This document shows, one piece after another, positions 47,708 through 61,862 of a DNA stretch of 64,000 nucleotides. The first letter of the stretch is position 1; each line of letters opens with the position of its first letter. The notes under the pieces were generated by a model. That model saw only the letters and a program-made list of their open reading frames with translations. It was not told the origin of the DNA and did no database searches. Position numbers and translations under genes: made by a program. The stretch comes from Alteromonas sp. MMG017. GTDB lineage: Bacteria > Pseudomonadota > Gammaproteobacteria > Enterobacterales > Alteromonadaceae. Where the stretch lies: positions 124,001 through 188,000 of the forward strand of contig NZ_JAGJDY010000006.1 in assembly GCF_018100795.1 (NCBI RefSeq), in the 5' to 3' direction.

Positions 47708-48418
47708 TCACTTATTTGATAATTCTTGGTATAACCGATGTGTATGAATATAGTCTGCGACTGCCGTGGGCAGCCACTTTGCTATTAATTTCGTGGCTTG
47801 AAACTTTGCGTCATGCAATGCTGTTTCGTTCAAATGTGTTTCTTGCAATGTCGATGATGCGTTCGTTTGAACGGCGCTGCGCAATTGCGTTGATGAAACA
47901 GGGTGTAATGGGGTATCTGCAAGAAATACTAAGCCATTAGGCTGAGCATGAAGTTGCAGAACGTCCTCTGTTTTGTTGGCTTTTAACCACTCAACTAAGT
48001 CATCGGGTGGTGTAAACGTATCGCTGTCGCGACGCATTACCACTAGGTGACAGAAATCAAGCAAACGCTCCCACTCAAACCAAGACTTAAGATTATACAG
48101 GGAATCGGCGCCAATGAAAAAACAGATTGTCTTATTGTCTCTTTCTTTTAATGCACGAAGGGTTTTTACTGTGTAAGACGGCGAGGGAAGCGAGAGTTCG
48201 ATAAGCTCTGGATACAAGCGTTTATCTTGCTCACAACACAGCTTCACCATGTTTACCCGATGCTTTTCGCTAACAGCCACGGCTTTATGCGGCGCAAGCT
48301 TACAGGGCATTAAACCTAATGCATCAATATTCAATTCTGACAGTAAATGAAGCGCAGGAGAAACGTGGCCTAAATGGGGCGGGTTAAAAGTGCCCCCTAA
48401 AATGGCGCAAATAGCCAA
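47708..48418 (-). CDS. nadD: Nicotinate-mononucleotide adenylyltransferase
   Basis: A 236-residue nucleotidyltransferase making deamido-NAD. The Rossmann motif [19 protein letters not shown], the HLVVMRRDS segment, and SSTQLR (the SSTxxR motif) are intact. After that motif, a ~20-residue insert (about 185-205, [16 protein letters not shown]) lengthens it relative to E. coli NadD. It lies 4 bp after holA. Confidence 0.95.
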   Translation of the reverse strand: MAICAILGGTFNPPHLGHVSPALHLLSELNIDALGLMPCKLAPHKAVAVSEKHRVNMVKLCCEQDKRLYPELIELSLPSPSYTVKTLRALKERDNKTICFFIGADSLYNLKSWFEWERLLDFCHLVVMRRDSDTFTPPDDLVEWLKANKTEDVLQLHAQPNGLVFLADTPLHPVSSTQLRSAVQTNASSTLQETHLNETALHDAKFQATKLIAKWLPTAVADYIHTHRLYQELSNK

Positions 48419-48422
48419 GAAC

Positions 48423-49451
48423 TTAAGCTTCCATCAAAGGAAGGTGAAAAATACCCATTGCCATAAACATCATGCATAAATGGCAAAGCTTTACGAAGGG
48501 GCGTGAAATAACGTTTTGTTTAAACGCTAAATCGGCCTGGGTAAGGGCATCCTGAATTTGTAGCAGCTGTTCTATGCTAAGGCGATTTAACGCGCTTTGA
48601 TAGAAGCCTTGCCTGTTACGCCAAATGCCAAACTTTTGCCATTGAATTGCTTCACCATTAGCGGCAGCACTTTTTAACTTCCACAATACTTCCCACTCAC
48701 GAATGAGCGCCCAAATAATAATATTTGGCTCTAGTCCTTCACTCTCTAGGCGGTAAAGCATTTTCACGCAGCGATTGGCGTCGCCGCTTAGCATAACATC
48801 CACTAACTGAAACACGTTGTAGCGAGATTGATCGACCATCGCTCGTTCAATTTGCGCTTCAGACACAGACTGCTGCGGGTAAAGTAGGGCAAGCTTATCA
48901 ATTTCTTGTTTTGCTGCTAATAGATTCCCTTCGCAAAAATCGGCAATCATTTTCATTCCAGCAGCATTAATGCTCAGCTGATGTTGTTTTACTTGATTGC
49001 TCAGCCATGCAGTGAGTTGTCTACCTTCTAAGGGATAGCACAGAACAGAAACGCCCATTTCATCGAGTACTTTAAACCACTTGCCACGCTGAACATCTTT
49101 GCCAATTTTGGGGCCGTGAATTAACAGCAAGGTGTCTCGGGTTAACCCTTTGGCGACTTCTTGCAGCATTTTGCTGCCTTCAGCGCCGGGCTTGCCTGTG
49201 GGAAGTTCTAATTCAATAAACTGTTGGTTTGAAAACAACGACATGCTTTGTGTTGCTTCAAGTAGCTGATTCCATGAAAAACCTGTGTCGGCCACAAGCA
49301 CTGTGCGCTCATCAAAACCATTGGCTTTTGCCGTGGTACGGATTTGCTCTATCACCTCAAATTTTTGCTGAGGCTCATCACCAAATACCAAGTAACAGGG
49401 TGCTAATCCTTTACCTATCTCACTGGAAAATTGGTTTGGGTAGAGTTGCAT
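48423..49451 (-). CDS. holA: DNA polymerase III subunit delta
   Basis: A 342-residue clamp-loader subunit that opens the beta sliding clamp. YLVFGDEPQQKFEVIEQIR begins the degenerate AAA domain, LLIHGPKIGKDVQRGKWFK and VLCYPLEGRQLTAWL follow, and GNLLAAKQEIDKLALLY opens the helical C-terminal domain. The order leuS-lptE-holA-nadD matches E. coli, with 2-4 bp between genes. Confidence 0.95.
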   Translation of the reverse strand: MQLYPNQFSSEIGKGLAPCYLVFGDEPQQKFEVIEQIRTTAKANGFDERTVLVADTGFSWNQLLEATQSMSLFSNQQFIELELPTGKPGAEGSKMLQEVAKGLTRDTLLLIHGPKIGKDVQRGKWFKVLDEMGVSVLCYPLEGRQLTAWLSNQVKQHQLSINAAGMKMIADFCEGNLLAAKQEIDKLALLYPQQSVSEAQIERAMVDQSRYNVFQLVDVMLSGDANRCVKMLYRLESEGLEPNIIIWALIREWEVLWKLKSAAANGEAIQWQKFGIWRNRQGFYQSALNRLSIEQLLQIQDALTQADLAFKQNVISRPFVKLCHLCMMFMAMGIFHLPLMEA

Positions 49452-49453
49452 GC

Positions 49454-49975
49454 TTAATCAATCAGCTTAGCGGCAGAGGCTTGGCTTGAAAGCCTACGGA
49501 TAATAATGTCCGCTGCCTCGGCACGCATTTCATCAAGTACTAATTCAAGTTCTCTTGATTTTGCCAATACTTGATCAGGGTCATCTTGATAATCACGCAT
49601 TACATCGAAGGTAGCCATAATGGCTTCCTCGTCAGGGAATTGCACCCGATAACGTACGGTATAAATCAGTTCGTATTCAGCAACCTGACCCGAAGCGTAA
49701 ACCGAAAGCAGTCTGCGCTCTAATTTTTCAGGCAGTAAATACAAAGATACGCCGTCAGTAGACGACGTAGTATCTTGTTGGTAAACGCCATTTAACCCGT
49801 ACACGGTAAGGCGGTTATGAAGCGCTCTTGCAAGCGGTGCATGAGCGCGAGCACTGTTAATAAGCACTGATTTAACATTTTCTGGAAGGCTAGGCGCACT
49901 TCTTAAATGAAAACCACAACCGCTGAGTGCAACAAGTGCACTCAATACCACTGTGTAACGGAGTAAACGGCGCAT
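49454..49975 (-). CDS. lptE: LPS-assembly lipoprotein LptE
   Basis: A 173-residue outer-membrane lipoprotein that plugs the LptD barrel. The lipobox is VALSGCGF, followed by HLRSAPSLPENVKSVLI. The C-terminal region with DQVLAKSRELELVLDEMR and ADIIIRRLSSQ is typical of the family. It starts one base after leuS. Confidence 0.93.
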   Translation of the reverse strand: MRRLLRYTVVLSALVALSGCGFHLRSAPSLPENVKSVLINSARAHAPLARALHNRLTVYGLNGVYQQDTTSSTDGVSLYLLPEKLERRLLSVYASGQVAEYELIYTVRYRVQFPDEEAIMATFDVMRDYQDDPDQVLAKSRELELVLDEMRAEAADIIIRRLSSQASAAKLID

Positions 49976-49976
49976 A

Positions 49977-52967
<2,991 letters not shown>

Positions 52968-55364
52968 ATGCCAGGCGAAAGCACCACTATGGCCCTAGAT
53001 CCAATTGACCTAACTCCAACCATTAATCGAAAAGCAGTGAATGCTGCCTTAAAAGACGATGAAGCCTTAAATGCCACTTTTATAGGGCAGGAGCGCGCGC
53101 GAGAAGCGTTAACTTTCGGTCTTGGCATTAACGCGAAAGGTTATAACCTTTATGTTATGGGTGAACCGGCCACGGGTCGCTTCACATTGGTAAAGGATTA
53201 CATTGAACGCCAAGTCGCCGTACTGCCTGCACCTGATGATTGGTGTTATATCAATAATTTTGATGAAGAGCGCGAACCCGTAGCCCTTCGTTTTCCCCCA
53301 GGTGGCGGCAAAGCATTTCAAAAAGACATCACTCATTTAATTGATGATGTGCTTGATACCTTTCCAGTGGCATTTGACAACCCTGGCTACCAGCGCCGCA
53401 GAACCAGCATTTCCCGCGAGTTCGATCAAAAATACGATAGTGCTATTGATGCGGTAGAACGTTTTGCAAAAGCTAATGATGTGGCCATGAGTGAAGACGG
53501 TGGCACCATTACGTTTTCACCTATTGTTGATGGCAAACCCATTAGCGATGCTGAATTTGCTACCGCTAGCGACGAAAAGCGCCAATTCTTTTATAACTTG
53601 ATAGACGAGCTAGAAAATAGATTAAGTGAAAGTTTATTAAGTTTACCCTCGTGGAAGCGTGAAAACTCAGAGCGCTTGCGTGAGCTAGATAAGCAAACTG
53701 CCGAACAGGGCATTAAGCCGCTATTAAAAGTGCTTGAGCACAAATACGCGTCAGATTTAGGTATTTTAAAATATCTAAAGCAGCTTAAAACCGCGCTCGT
53801 GAATGCTATTTTGCTTATTTTGGCTGAAGAGCAAAAAGACGAAAAAAGTGATGAGTTTGATAAACGCTTGTTCTTAGAAGAGCAATTTTTGCCTAATGTA
53901 CTGGTGGCAAATCGTTTAGATGACTCGGCGCCGGTAATTTATGAGCCAAACCCAACGTATCAAAACCTGTTCGGAAAAATTGAATACACCAATATTCATG
54001 GCAGTGTTTATACCAATTACAGAATGATTCGCCCGGGTGCATTACATCGTGCCAATGGCGGTTATTTGCTGCTAGATGTGGATCAGTTAATAGAACAGCC
54101 CTATGTGTGGGATACCCTAAAGCTGGCAGCGAAATCTGGTCGCTTGAAAATGGATTTACCCCAGCAAGATGTTGGCATGGTGAACGCCATCACGTTGAAC
54201 CCGCAACCTATCGATTTGAACGTGAAGATTGTGCTTCTGGGGTCACGAGACTTATATTACACCTTACAAGATTACGATGATGAATTCGATGAGCTATTTC
54301 GTGTATTGGTCGATTTCGATTTAGAAATTCAGGTAACCCGACAAGCGTTGTTCGATTTTGTGGGCAAGGTGCGCAAACACATATTGGCGCTTAATTTAAC
54401 CGGTATTACCGCTAATGCCATGTGCCGGTTAGTTGAATATTCACTGCGTATGGCTGAACACCAAGAAAAGCTCTCGGCGCATTTTGCCGAAGTGATTGAG
54501 CTGGTAAACGAAGCCCATTATTTTTGTGTAAAGTCAGGCGGCGAAACCCTAGAGCTTGATCATTTACGCACCGCGCTGAGTGCCAAAAAACGCAGAACAG
54601 GGCGAGTAAGCCAAACCTTGCTGAATGATATTAAAGAAGGGCATGTGCTTATCGCTACCGACGGCAAAGCCATAGGTAAAGTGAATGGGCTTACGGTGCT
54701 AGATATTGGCGATACCGCCTTTGGTACCCCCGCGCGCATTACTTCAACAGTATTTGCAGGCGCTAGTGGCGTAGTCGATATTGAACGTGAAGTAGAGCTG
54801 GGGCAACCCATTCACTCCAAAGGCGTAATGCTGTTAACAGGGTATTTGGGTTATAAATATGCCCAACATTTCCCGCTAACTTTATCGGCTAATATCGCCT
54901 TGGAACAGTCTTATGGGCACATCGATGGTGATAGTGCGTCATTGGGCGAATTGGTGGCATTAATTTCTGCGCTAACCGAAATTCCATGCGTTCAAACTCT
55001 CGCTATTACAGGTTCCATTAACCAATACGGTGAAGTGCAAGCGGTGGGTGGAGTGAATGAAAAAATTGAAGGCTTCTTCGATTTATGTCAGCACCGCGGT
55101 CTAACCGGTACCCAAGGTGTGGTTATTCCTAAATCGAATGCGATAAATTTGGTATTAGATGCCACGGTCATTGATGCGGTGAAAAAAGGCTTGTTCCACA
55201 TTCATACGGTTGAAACGGTAGATGACGCCTTAGCCGTATTAATGGGGCAAGACGCCGGTACATTAAGTAGCCGAGGTCGTTACCCTAAAAACACCATTAA
55301 TTATCATGCAGTGAATCGTCTATATAATATTGCACTCATGGTAAATGGTGGCGACGGCGAATAA
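52968..55364 (+). CDS. Lon-like ATP-dependent protease (AAA_32 / LonB-type)
   Basis: A 798-residue protein of the E. coli YcbZ (LonH) type. The N-terminal AAA_32 region has a degenerate P-loop (GEPATGRFTLVKDY) and DDWCYINNFDEEREPVALRFPPG-type signature beginning DDWCYINNF. A central AAA+ part (NGGYLLLDVDQLIEQP) leads to the Lon protease domain with the Ser in HIDGDSASLGELVALIS and the Lys in GGVNEKIEGFFD. It is probably a stress-response protease. An ATG at 52989 is an alternative start. Confidence 0.92.
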   Translation: MPGESTTMALDPIDLTPTINRKAVNAALKDDEALNATFIGQERAREALTFGLGINAKGYNLYVMGEPATGRFTLVKDYIERQVAVLPAPDDWCYINNFDEEREPVALRFPPGGGKAFQKDITHLIDDVLDTFPVAFDNPGYQRRRTSISREFDQKYDSAIDAVERFAKANDVAMSEDGGTITFSPIVDGKPISDAEFATASDEKRQFFYNLIDELENRLSESLLSLPSWKRENSERLRELDKQTAEQGIKPLLKVLEHKYASDLGILKYLKQLKTALVNAILLILAEEQKDEKSDEFDKRLFLEEQFLPNVLVANRLDDSAPVIYEPNPTYQNLFGKIEYTNIHGSVYTNYRMIRPGALHRANGGYLLLDVDQLIEQPYVWDTLKLAAKSGRLKMDLPQQDVGMVNAITLNPQPIDLNVKIVLLGSRDLYYTLQDYDDEFDELFRVLVDFDLEIQVTRQALFDFVGKVRKHILALNLTGITANAMCRLVEYSLRMAEHQEKLSAHFAEVIELVNEAHYFCVKSGGETLELDHLRTALSAKKRRTGRVSQTLLNDIKEGHVLIATDGKAIGKVNGLTVLDIGDTAFGTPARITSTVFAGASGVVDIEREVELGQPIHSKGVMLLTGYLGYKYAQHFPLTLSANIALEQSYGHIDGDSASLGELVALISALTEIPCVQTLAITGSINQYGEVQAVGGVNEKIEGFFDLCQHRGLTGTQGVVIPKSNAINLVLDATVIDAVKKGLFHIHTVETVDDALAVLMGQDAGTLSSRGRYPKNTINYHAVNRLYNIALMVNGGDGE

Positions 55365-55375
55365 AGGCTATTCGT

Positions 55376-55406
55376 AAAAGAGAGCATCACAATGATGCTC
55401 TCTTTT
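55376..55406. terminator. Bidirectional terminator between protease and SDR genes
   Basis: AAAAGAGAGCATCA and TGATGCTCTCTTTT form a perfect 14-bp stem around CAA. It serves both convergent genes. Confidence 0.93.
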
Positions 55407-55426
55407 GTTATAGCCAATATAGCTAA

Positions 55427-56257
55427 TTATTTTGGCGGCATTCTTAAGCCGCCGTCTAAGCGAATGGTCTCGCCATTTAAATAATTATTTTCGGCAATAT
55501 GCAGTACTAATTTTCCGAACTCTTCCGGTAAGCCTAAGCGTTTTGGAAACTGAACGTTAGCAGAAAGGGCGTCTTGAACTTTTTCTGGCATGGAAAGCAG
55601 CATAGGGGTTCCCATCACCCCAGGTGCAATAGTGTTAACGCGAATGCCTAGTGGAGCAAGATCTCTTGCCATAGGAAGCGTAAGCGCAATAATCCCGCCT
55701 TTACTGGCTGCATACGCAGTTTGGCCAATTTGCCCTTCATAGCCTGCCACAGAGGCAGTGTTAATAATAACGCCACGCTCGCCTTCCTCATTCAATGGGG
55801 CTTGCTTCGCCATGGCTGCAGCCACAAGGCGCGCCACATTAAAACTTCCCACTAAATTAATATCAATCGTGTTTTGAAAGTCACCTAAGGGGGCTGGGTT
55901 GCCGTCGCGGTCCAATAAACGTTTAGCCGGGGCAATGCCGGCGCAGTTTACGCACAGGGAAAGCGAGGAAAAGCGAGCAATGCACTTATCGATAGCATGG
56001 GTAATGTCATCTTCACTTCTCACATCAACCTTAACAAACAGCGTATGTTCAGCATCGAGTTCTTCAACACGTTGTTTACCCATTTCTTCATTAAGATCGA
56101 GTAAACACACATTGGCACCAGCCGCACGAAGCGCAATGGCAGTAGCATGACCAAGACCAGAGCATCCACCCGTGACTATGGCGGTTCGGTTTTCAAGAGG
56201 CTTTTGCTGTAAATAGGTAGTATGAAGCGAGTCGGGGATAGGCTTTGTTTCTGTCAT
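55427..56257 (-). CDS. SDR family oxidoreductase (3-hydroxyacyl-CoA dehydrogenase-like)
   Basis: A 276-residue short-chain dehydrogenase. The cofactor motif VTGGCSGLGHATAIALRAAG, LCVNCAGIAPAKR, the catalytic Ser/Tyr/Lys in NTASVAGYEGQIGQTAYAAS … K, and RVNTIAPGVMGTPML are all present. The GFE-like C-terminus NYLNGETIRLDGGLRMPP resembles type II 3-hydroxyacyl-CoA dehydrogenases. It uses NAD by the Asp (LLDLNEE) after strand 2. The substrate is not certain. Confidence 0.88.
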   Translation of the reverse strand: MTETKPIPDSLHTTYLQQKPLENRTAIVTGGCSGLGHATAIALRAAGANVCLLDLNEEMGKQRVEELDAEHTLFVKVDVRSEDDITHAIDKCIARFSSLSLCVNCAGIAPAKRLLDRDGNPAPLGDFQNTIDINLVGSFNVARLVAAAMAKQAPLNEEGERGVIINTASVAGYEGQIGQTAYAASKGGIIALTLPMARDLAPLGIRVNTIAPGVMGTPMLLSMPEKVQDALSANVQFPKRLGLPEEFGKLVLHIAENNYLNGETIRLDGGLRMPPK

Positions 56258-56362
56258 AGGGTTTCCGCGTAGGTTCCGTATTATTTTTTTGTTAATTTAT
56301 GTCCACAACGACATTATCATGTCTATTAACATAATATTAACGGTAATACGGTACGAAAACTA

Positions 56363-56386
56363 TGGTGCCGGCAAAAACCGGCACCA
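56363..56386. repeat. GC-rich hairpin after yhbY
   Basis: TGGTGCCGG and CCGGCACCA pair perfectly around CAAAAA. It lies 10 bp past the yhbY stop on the minus strand and may act as its terminator, although no T tract follows. Confidence 0.55.
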
Positions 56387-56395
56387 CGGTATAAC

Positions 56396-56689
56396 TTATT
56401 TTGGCAACTGAATTTTACGCTCTTCACTCGGACGGTAGAGAATTAGCGTATGTCCAATTACTTGTAGCTTTTCTGACTTAGTTTCGCGAACAATCGCATC
56501 CATGATGAGTGATTTTTCTTCACGATCATCAGTTGGAACTTTAACTTTAATCAGTTCATGGAAATTTAATGCGTTGTCGATTTCCGCAACAACACCTTCA
56601 GTAAGGCCGTTTGAACCTAGCTGTACGATAGGCTTTAGCGGGTGCGCTAGGCCTTTTAAAAATTGTTTCTGTTTATTTGAAAGTTTCAT
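56396..56689 (-). CDS. yhbY: CRM-domain RNA-binding protein YhbY
   Basis: A 97-residue CRM-domain protein associated with pre-50S ribosomes. KQKQFLKGLAHPLKPIVQLG, GLTEGVVAEIDNALNFHELIKVKV and the GxxG-type VIGHTLILYR segment match YhbY. It is divergent from rlmE, the conserved arrangement, with a 95-bp gap. Confidence 0.94.
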   Translation of the reverse strand: MKLSNKQKQFLKGLAHPLKPIVQLGSNGLTEGVVAEIDNALNFHELIKVKVPTDDREEKSLIMDAIVRETKSEKLQVIGHTLILYRPSEERKIQLPK

Positions 56690-56784
56690 GTAGTCAATTT
56701 TCTTACAATTAATCTATAAATTTAAGCTTGAATTAACGTATTCTAACGCCATCTTCTCTACAATCCTAATGACAATGTATTGGA

Positions 56785-57414
56785 ATGACAAAAAAGAAGC
56801 ACTCTGCCAGCAGTAAACGCTGGTTAACAGAACATTTTAACGACCATTATGTGCAAAAAGCGCAGAAGCAGGGTAAGCGATCGCGTGCCTTCTTCAAATT
56901 GGAAGAAATTCAGCAAAAAGACAAACTTATCAGTCCGGGTAACACAGTAGTGGACCTTGGGGCTGCGCCAGGAGGCTGGTCACAACTCGCTTCTGAACTG
57001 GTAGGAGACAACGGGCAAGTTATCGCATGCGATATTTTACCGATGGATTCTATCGTTGGCGTTGATTTTTTGCAGGGTGACTTCAGAGATGAAGCTGTTT
57101 TAAATGCGTTATTGAACAGAATTGGCGGGAACACCGTAGATATAGTGTTGTCTGATATGGCACCGAACCTGTCTGGAAATGCAGCAGTAGATCAAGCCGG
57201 GTCGATGTACTTGTGTGAATTGGCACTGGATATGTGTCATCAAGTATTGAAACCAGGTGGAGGTTTTATGATCAAGGTTTTTCAAGGGGAAGGCTTTGAT
57301 ACCTTTCTGCGCGCATTACGTGACTCGTTCACAACCATAAAAACACGTAAGCCCGATTCATCACGATCACGGTCTCGTGAGGTGTATTTGGTGGCTCTTG
57401 GGTATAAAGTGTAG
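56785..57414 (+). CDS. rlmE: 23S rRNA (uridine(2552)-2'-O)-methyltransferase RlmE
   Basis: A 209-residue Rossmann methyltransferase. The SAM motif [15 protein letters not shown] and the K-D-K-E tetrad regions are visible: [10 protein letters not shown] (Lys), [13 protein letters not shown] (Asp), [13 protein letters not shown] (Lys) and [12 protein letters not shown] (Glu). It sits upstream of ftsH as in E. coli. Confidence 0.97.
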   Translation: MTKKKHSASSKRWLTEHFNDHYVQKAQKQGKRSRAFFKLEEIQQKDKLISPGNTVVDLGAAPGGWSQLASELVGDNGQVIACDILPMDSIVGVDFLQGDFRDEAVLNALLNRIGGNTVDIVLSDMAPNLSGNAAVDQAGSMYLCELALDMCHQVLKPGGGFMIKVFQGEGFDTFLRALRDSFTTIKTRKPDSSRSRSREVYLVALGYKV

Positions 57415-57533
57415 TACGCTTTGAGTAAGCGATTTTCGTTGCGAAAGTTTATGTGTGTTAGTGAAACTCTCGTGGTTTTATCTTTCACAAGTATATTCTT
57501 TCGGATTTTTAGAGGTTAGTAGCATTGAGCGAT

Positions 57534-59471
57534 ATGGCAAAAAATTTAATCTTATGGTTGGTTATCGCCGTTGTGTTGATGTCTGTTTTTCAGAGCTTTT
57601 CACCTGGTGAATCGTCGAAAACACAGACCGATTACACAACTTTTTTAAGAGAAGCTGAGCAGGGTAACATCCGTGAAGTTCGCATTAATAATAGCGGCGA
57701 AATTCGTGGTACCCGACGTTCAGGCGAAACATTCCAAACGTACGTACCGTATTTTGACGACAAGTTAGTTTCTGACTTAGTTAAAAACGATGTGCGCGTT
57801 TACGGTGAGCCGCCAGAAGAACAATCATTTCTCACATCTATCTTCATTTCTTGGTTCCCAATGCTTCTGCTTATTGGTGTATGGATTTTCTTCATGCGTC
57901 AAATGCAAGGTGGCGGTGGTCGCGGCGCAATGTCTTTTGGCAAAAGCAAAGCTCGCCTATTAGGTGAAGACCAAATCAAAACCACATTCGCTGATGTTGC
58001 AGGTTGTGACGAAGCAAAAGAAGATGTGTCTGAATTGGTAGATTTCTTACGTGACCCATCTAAGTTCCAAAAATTAGGCGGTAAAATTCCTAAAGGCGTA
58101 CTGATGGTAGGTCCTCCTGGAACGGGTAAAACGTTGCTTGCTAAAGCGATTGCTGGTGAAGCAAAAGTACCTTTCTTTACCATTTCAGGTTCAGATTTCG
58201 TAGAAATGTTTGTGGGTGTTGGTGCATCGCGTGTTCGTGACATGTTCGAACAAGCGAAAAAAGCCGCGCCTTGTATCATATTCATCGATGAAATCGATGC
58301 GGTAGGTCGTCAACGTGGCGCAGGTTTAGGTGGTGGTCATGATGAACGTGAACAAACACTTAACCAGATGCTCGTTGAAATGGATGGATTTGAAGGTCAT
58401 GAAGGCATTATTGTTATTGCCGCGACTAACCGTCCAGACGTATTAGACCCTGCATTGTTACGTCCAGGTCGTTTTGACCGTCAAGTGGTTGTTGGTTTAC
58501 CTGACATCCGTGGTCGTGAACAGATTCTTAAAGTGCATATGCGCAAAGTGCCTGTGGCCGATAACGTTGAAGCAAGCGTTATTGCCCGTGGTACACCAGG
58601 TTTCTCCGGTGCCGACTTAGCTAACTTAGTTAACGAAGCTGCTTTATTCGCTGCACGAGGTAATAAACGTCTAGTAGCGATGGAAGAGTTCGAGAAAGCG
58701 AAAGATAAAATCATGATGGGCTCTGAGCGTAAGTCTATGGTGATGACTGAGGAAGAAAAGACCAACACGGCTTACCATGAAGCAGGGCATGCAATTGTTG
58801 GTCGCTTGGTTCCAGAACACGATCCTGTTTACAAGGTTTCTATTATTCCTCGTGGTCGTGCGCTGGGTGTAACTATGTATCTTCCAGAACAAGACAAGTA
58901 CAGCCACAGTAAACAGCATTTAGAAAGTATGATTTCTAGTTTGTATGGTGGTCGTATTGCTGAAGAAATGACCCTTGGCGAAGCAGGCGTAACTACGGGC
59001 GCGTCAAACGATATTGAGCGTGCATCCGATATTGCGCGAAAAATGGTGACACAATGGGGCTTGTCAAGCAAGATGGGACCATTGCTATACGCAGAAGAAG
59101 AAGGCGAGGTGTTCTTAGGTCGTTCTTCATCTGGTTCAATCAGAATGTCAAATCAAACTGCTTTAGCAATTGATGAAGAAGTTAAAGACATCATCAACCG
59201 CAACTACGCACGAGCTGAAAAGATCCTAAAAGATAACGCGGATATTTTGGAAGCCATGAAAGATGCGTTAATGAAGTACGAGACTATCGACGCGAAGCAA
59301 GTTGATGATTTGATGGAACGTCGTGAAGTTCGTCCTCCTTCAGATTGGGATGATCGTCGTCCTTCTGATGGCGACAAGCCAAGTGGCGGTAAGCCTACTC
59401 GCGAAGGCGAAATTACTAACGATGGTGTTGATAAGCCGTCTGTTGGTAAACCAGGTGACTTACCAAGCTAA
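57534..59471 (+). CDS. ftsH: ATP-dependent zinc metalloprotease FtsH
   Basis: A 645-residue hexameric membrane AAA+ protease. It has two N-terminal helices around a periplasmic domain, Walker [34 protein letters not shown], and the zinc site HEAGHA. The C-terminal ~40 residues are disordered and rich in Gly/Asp/Pro. A TTG at 57525 (three codons upstream, AGAGG 9 bp before) could also start it, and the same ambiguity exists in E. coli. Confidence 0.98.
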   Translation: MAKNLILWLVIAVVLMSVFQSFSPGESSKTQTDYTTFLREAEQGNIREVRINNSGEIRGTRRSGETFQTYVPYFDDKLVSDLVKNDVRVYGEPPEEQSFLTSIFISWFPMLLLIGVWIFFMRQMQGGGGRGAMSFGKSKARLLGEDQIKTTFADVAGCDEAKEDVSELVDFLRDPSKFQKLGGKIPKGVLMVGPPGTGKTLLAKAIAGEAKVPFFTISGSDFVEMFVGVGASRVRDMFEQAKKAAPCIIFIDEIDAVGRQRGAGLGGGHDEREQTLNQMLVEMDGFEGHEGIIVIAATNRPDVLDPALLRPGRFDRQVVVGLPDIRGREQILKVHMRKVPVADNVEASVIARGTPGFSGADLANLVNEAALFAARGNKRLVAMEEFEKAKDKIMMGSERKSMVMTEEEKTNTAYHEAGHAIVGRLVPEHDPVYKVSIIPRGRALGVTMYLPEQDKYSHSKQHLESMISSLYGGRIAEEMTLGEAGVTTGASNDIERASDIARKMVTQWGLSSKMGPLLYAEEEGEVFLGRSSSGSIRMSNQTALAIDEEVKDIINRNYARAEKILKDNADILEAMKDALMKYETIDAKQVDDLMERREVRPPSDWDDRRPSDGDKPSGGKPTREGEITNDGVDKPSVGKPGDLPS

Positions 59472-59491
59472 ACGTTGCTAAAAAAGTTTAT

Positions 59492-59518
59492 AAAACGCCA
59501 GTATTTCTGGCGTTTTTT
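59492..59518 (+). terminator. Terminator after ftsH
   Basis: AAAACGCCAG and CTGGCGTTTT pair around TATTT, followed by T's. It ends the rlmE-ftsH transcript before folP. Confidence 0.9.
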
Positions 59519-59589
59519 ATTTGTGCCGTAATAATTTTAAATGACCCGATACCAGGCCGTGCTGGCTGATTGATTTTAAGAGTAAGTAA

Positions 59590-60414
59590 ATGCAGTTCTC
59601 CTCCCACAAATTAGACTTATCCCGCCCGCAGGTGATGGGCATCTTAAATGTCACACCCGACTCATTTTCTGACGGAGGCAAACATGCCCTCCTTGAAAAC
59701 GCGGTAAAACATGCTGAAAAGATGTTATCTCAAGGTGCTACGTTAATTGATGTTGGCGGAGAGTCGACTCGACCAGGTGCCGCAGCAGTGTCACTTGATG
59801 AAGAACTAGACCGTGTTATTCCCGTAATTGAAGCTTTGCGTGCCAATACCGATTGCATTATTTCAGTAGATACCAGTAAAGCTGAGGTAATGACCCAGGC
59901 TGTGCAAGCTGGGGCAGGGCTAATTAATGATGTAAGAGCCTTGCAAGAACCCGGTGCGCTAACGGCAGCGGCAAATGCGAATGTGCCTGTGTGTTTAATG
60001 CACATGCAAGGGCAGCCTAAAGATATGCAACAACAGCCCCATTACAAAGACGTTGTGGGTGACGTTAAACAATTTTTATTAGCAAGGGCATCGCAGTGCA
60101 TTGAGGCGGGCATTAAAAAAGAGCAAATTTTGTTCGATCCTGGTTACGGTTTTGGTAAAACCCTTGAACATAACTATGCACTGGTTAAACACCTCCAAAG
60201 CATAATGGCGCTGGGCTATCCGGTGCTAGTGGGTATGTCTCGTAAATCAATGATTGGCAATTTGTTAAACAGAAATGTGGATGAACGCTTGGCGGGAAGT
60301 ATTACCCTCGCTACAATTGCAGCACAGCAAGGTGCGCATATTATCCGCGTTCACGATGTACAGGAAACGGCGGACGCAGTTAACATTGTTAATATGCTAA
60401 CAACAATAGAATAA
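59590..60414 (+). CDS. folP: Dihydropteroate synthase
   Basis: A 274-residue TIM-barrel enzyme joining p-aminobenzoate to dihydropterin pyrophosphate in folate synthesis. Conserved motifs are MGILNVTPDSFSDGG, DVGGESTRPGA, LINDVRAL, FDPGYGFGKTLEHNY and GMSRKSMIG. It is 9 bp upstream of glmM with clear coupling. Confidence 0.97.
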   Translation: MQFSSHKLDLSRPQVMGILNVTPDSFSDGGKHALLENAVKHAEKMLSQGATLIDVGGESTRPGAAAVSLDEELDRVIPVIEALRANTDCIISVDTSKAEVMTQAVQAGAGLINDVRALQEPGALTAAANANVPVCLMHMQGQPKDMQQQPHYKDVVGDVKQFLLARASQCIEAGIKKEQILFDPGYGFGKTLEHNYALVKHLQSIMALGYPVLVGMSRKSMIGNLLNRNVDERLAGSITLATIAAQQGAHIIRVHDVQETADAVNIVNMLTTIE

Positions 60415-60423
60415 GGAACCTTC

Positions 60424-61767
60424 ATGGGGCAGCGTAAATATTTCGGCACTGATGGCATACGCGGTAAAGTGGGCGAAAGTAATATTAATCCCGAATTTGT
60501 TATTAAGCTTGGTTGGGCAGCAGGGAAAGTGCTTGCCGGACGAGGCACTAATAAAGTACTTATTGGTAAAGACACCCGTATATCTGGCTACATGCTAGAG
60601 TCTTCTTTAGAAGCAGGCTTATCGGCTGCAGGTATTGATAGTGGTTTGCTAGGTCCTATGCCTACACCGGCTATTGCTTACCTAACGAAAACATTTCGTT
60701 CAGAAGCCGGCATTGTCATTAGTGCTTCTCATAATCCTTATTACGACAATGGGATTAAGTTTTTCTCAGCGGACGGTTTCAAGCTAGACGATGATATTGA
60801 ACTGGCTATAGAAGACATGCTTGATAAGCCAATGACGTGTGTTGCTTCTGACAAGCTAGGAAAAGCAACCAGAATCAACGATGCTGCAGGCCGCTATATT
60901 GAATTTTGTAAAGGTAGTTTCCCGTCTGATTTATCTCTTACCGGTTTAAAAATAGTAGTAGATTGCGCCCACGGAGCTACTTACCATATTGCGCCTAACG
61001 TATTGCGCGAGCTTGGTGCTACGGTAGTTGAAATTGGTACCGCGCCAAATGGTTTAAATATTAATGAAGGCGTTGGCGCCACTTCGATGGACGCAATCGT
61101 TGAGAAAGTAAAAGAAACCAATGCACATCTTGGTTTCGCTTTAGATGGCGATGGCGACCGTATCATGATGGTTGATCATTTAGGCAATGTGATAGATGGT
61201 GACCAAATCGTGTATATGATTGCCCGCGATGCACTTAAAAATGGTCGTATGCAAGGCGGTGTTGTTGGCACATTGATGAGCAACCTTGGTTTAGAAATTG
61301 CCTTTAGCAAGCTAGGCGTTCCTTTTGCACGAAGTAAAGTAGGGGATCGCTATGTCATGGAAATGCTTCAGCAAAAAGGCTGGGCGATTGGTGGCGAGAA
61401 CTCGGGTCATATTCTTAATTTGGCCACGTCTTCAACTGGCGACGGCATTATTGCTGGCCTACAAGTTATCGCTGCAATGTTACGCTCAGACTTAGATTTA
61501 CACGATTTAAGCAATGGCTTTGATATGTATCCTCAGTGCTTAGTGAACGTGCGTTATCAAGATGCTAGTCAAGATTACCTAGCCCATGCTGATGTGCAAG
61601 GCGCTAAACAAGAAGCAGAGGCTGCATTAGGTAAAAAAGGCCGCGTTTTATTACGTAAAAGCGGAACTGAACCTCTTATTCGCGTTATGGTAGAGTCTGA
61701 TAATGAAGGGCATTCTTCCAAGTGGGCAGAGCATATTGCTGAAACTGTTCGTAAAGTCGCCAATTAG
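60424..61767 (+). CDS. glmM: Phosphoglucosamine mutase
   Basis: A 447-residue alpha-D-phosphohexomutase making glucosamine-1-phosphate for peptidoglycan and LPS. The phosphoserine loop [15 protein letters not shown], metal loop DGDGDRIMM, sugar-specific GGENSGH and the phosphate-binding [12 protein letters not shown] are intact. It is in an operon with folP as in E. coli. Confidence 0.98.
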   Translation: MGQRKYFGTDGIRGKVGESNINPEFVIKLGWAAGKVLAGRGTNKVLIGKDTRISGYMLESSLEAGLSAAGIDSGLLGPMPTPAIAYLTKTFRSEAGIVISASHNPYYDNGIKFFSADGFKLDDDIELAIEDMLDKPMTCVASDKLGKATRINDAAGRYIEFCKGSFPSDLSLTGLKIVVDCAHGATYHIAPNVLRELGATVVEIGTAPNGLNINEGVGATSMDAIVEKVKETNAHLGFALDGDGDRIMMVDHLGNVIDGDQIVYMIARDALKNGRMQGGVVGTLMSNLGLEIAFSKLGVPFARSKVGDRYVMEMLQQKGWAIGGENSGHILNLATSSTGDGIIAGLQVIAAMLRSDLDLHDLSNGFDMYPQCLVNVRYQDASQDYLAHADVQGAKQEAEAALGKKGRVLLRKSGTEPLIRVMVESDNEGHSSKWAEHIAETVRKVAN

Positions 61768-61862
61768 TTGGTAGAACTGCTAATTTTGCGTTTTATACTT
61801 GTATATTTTTACTGAAATCGTTAATATCACGCCCGCTTTAAGACAGGGCTAAGGTCTGCATT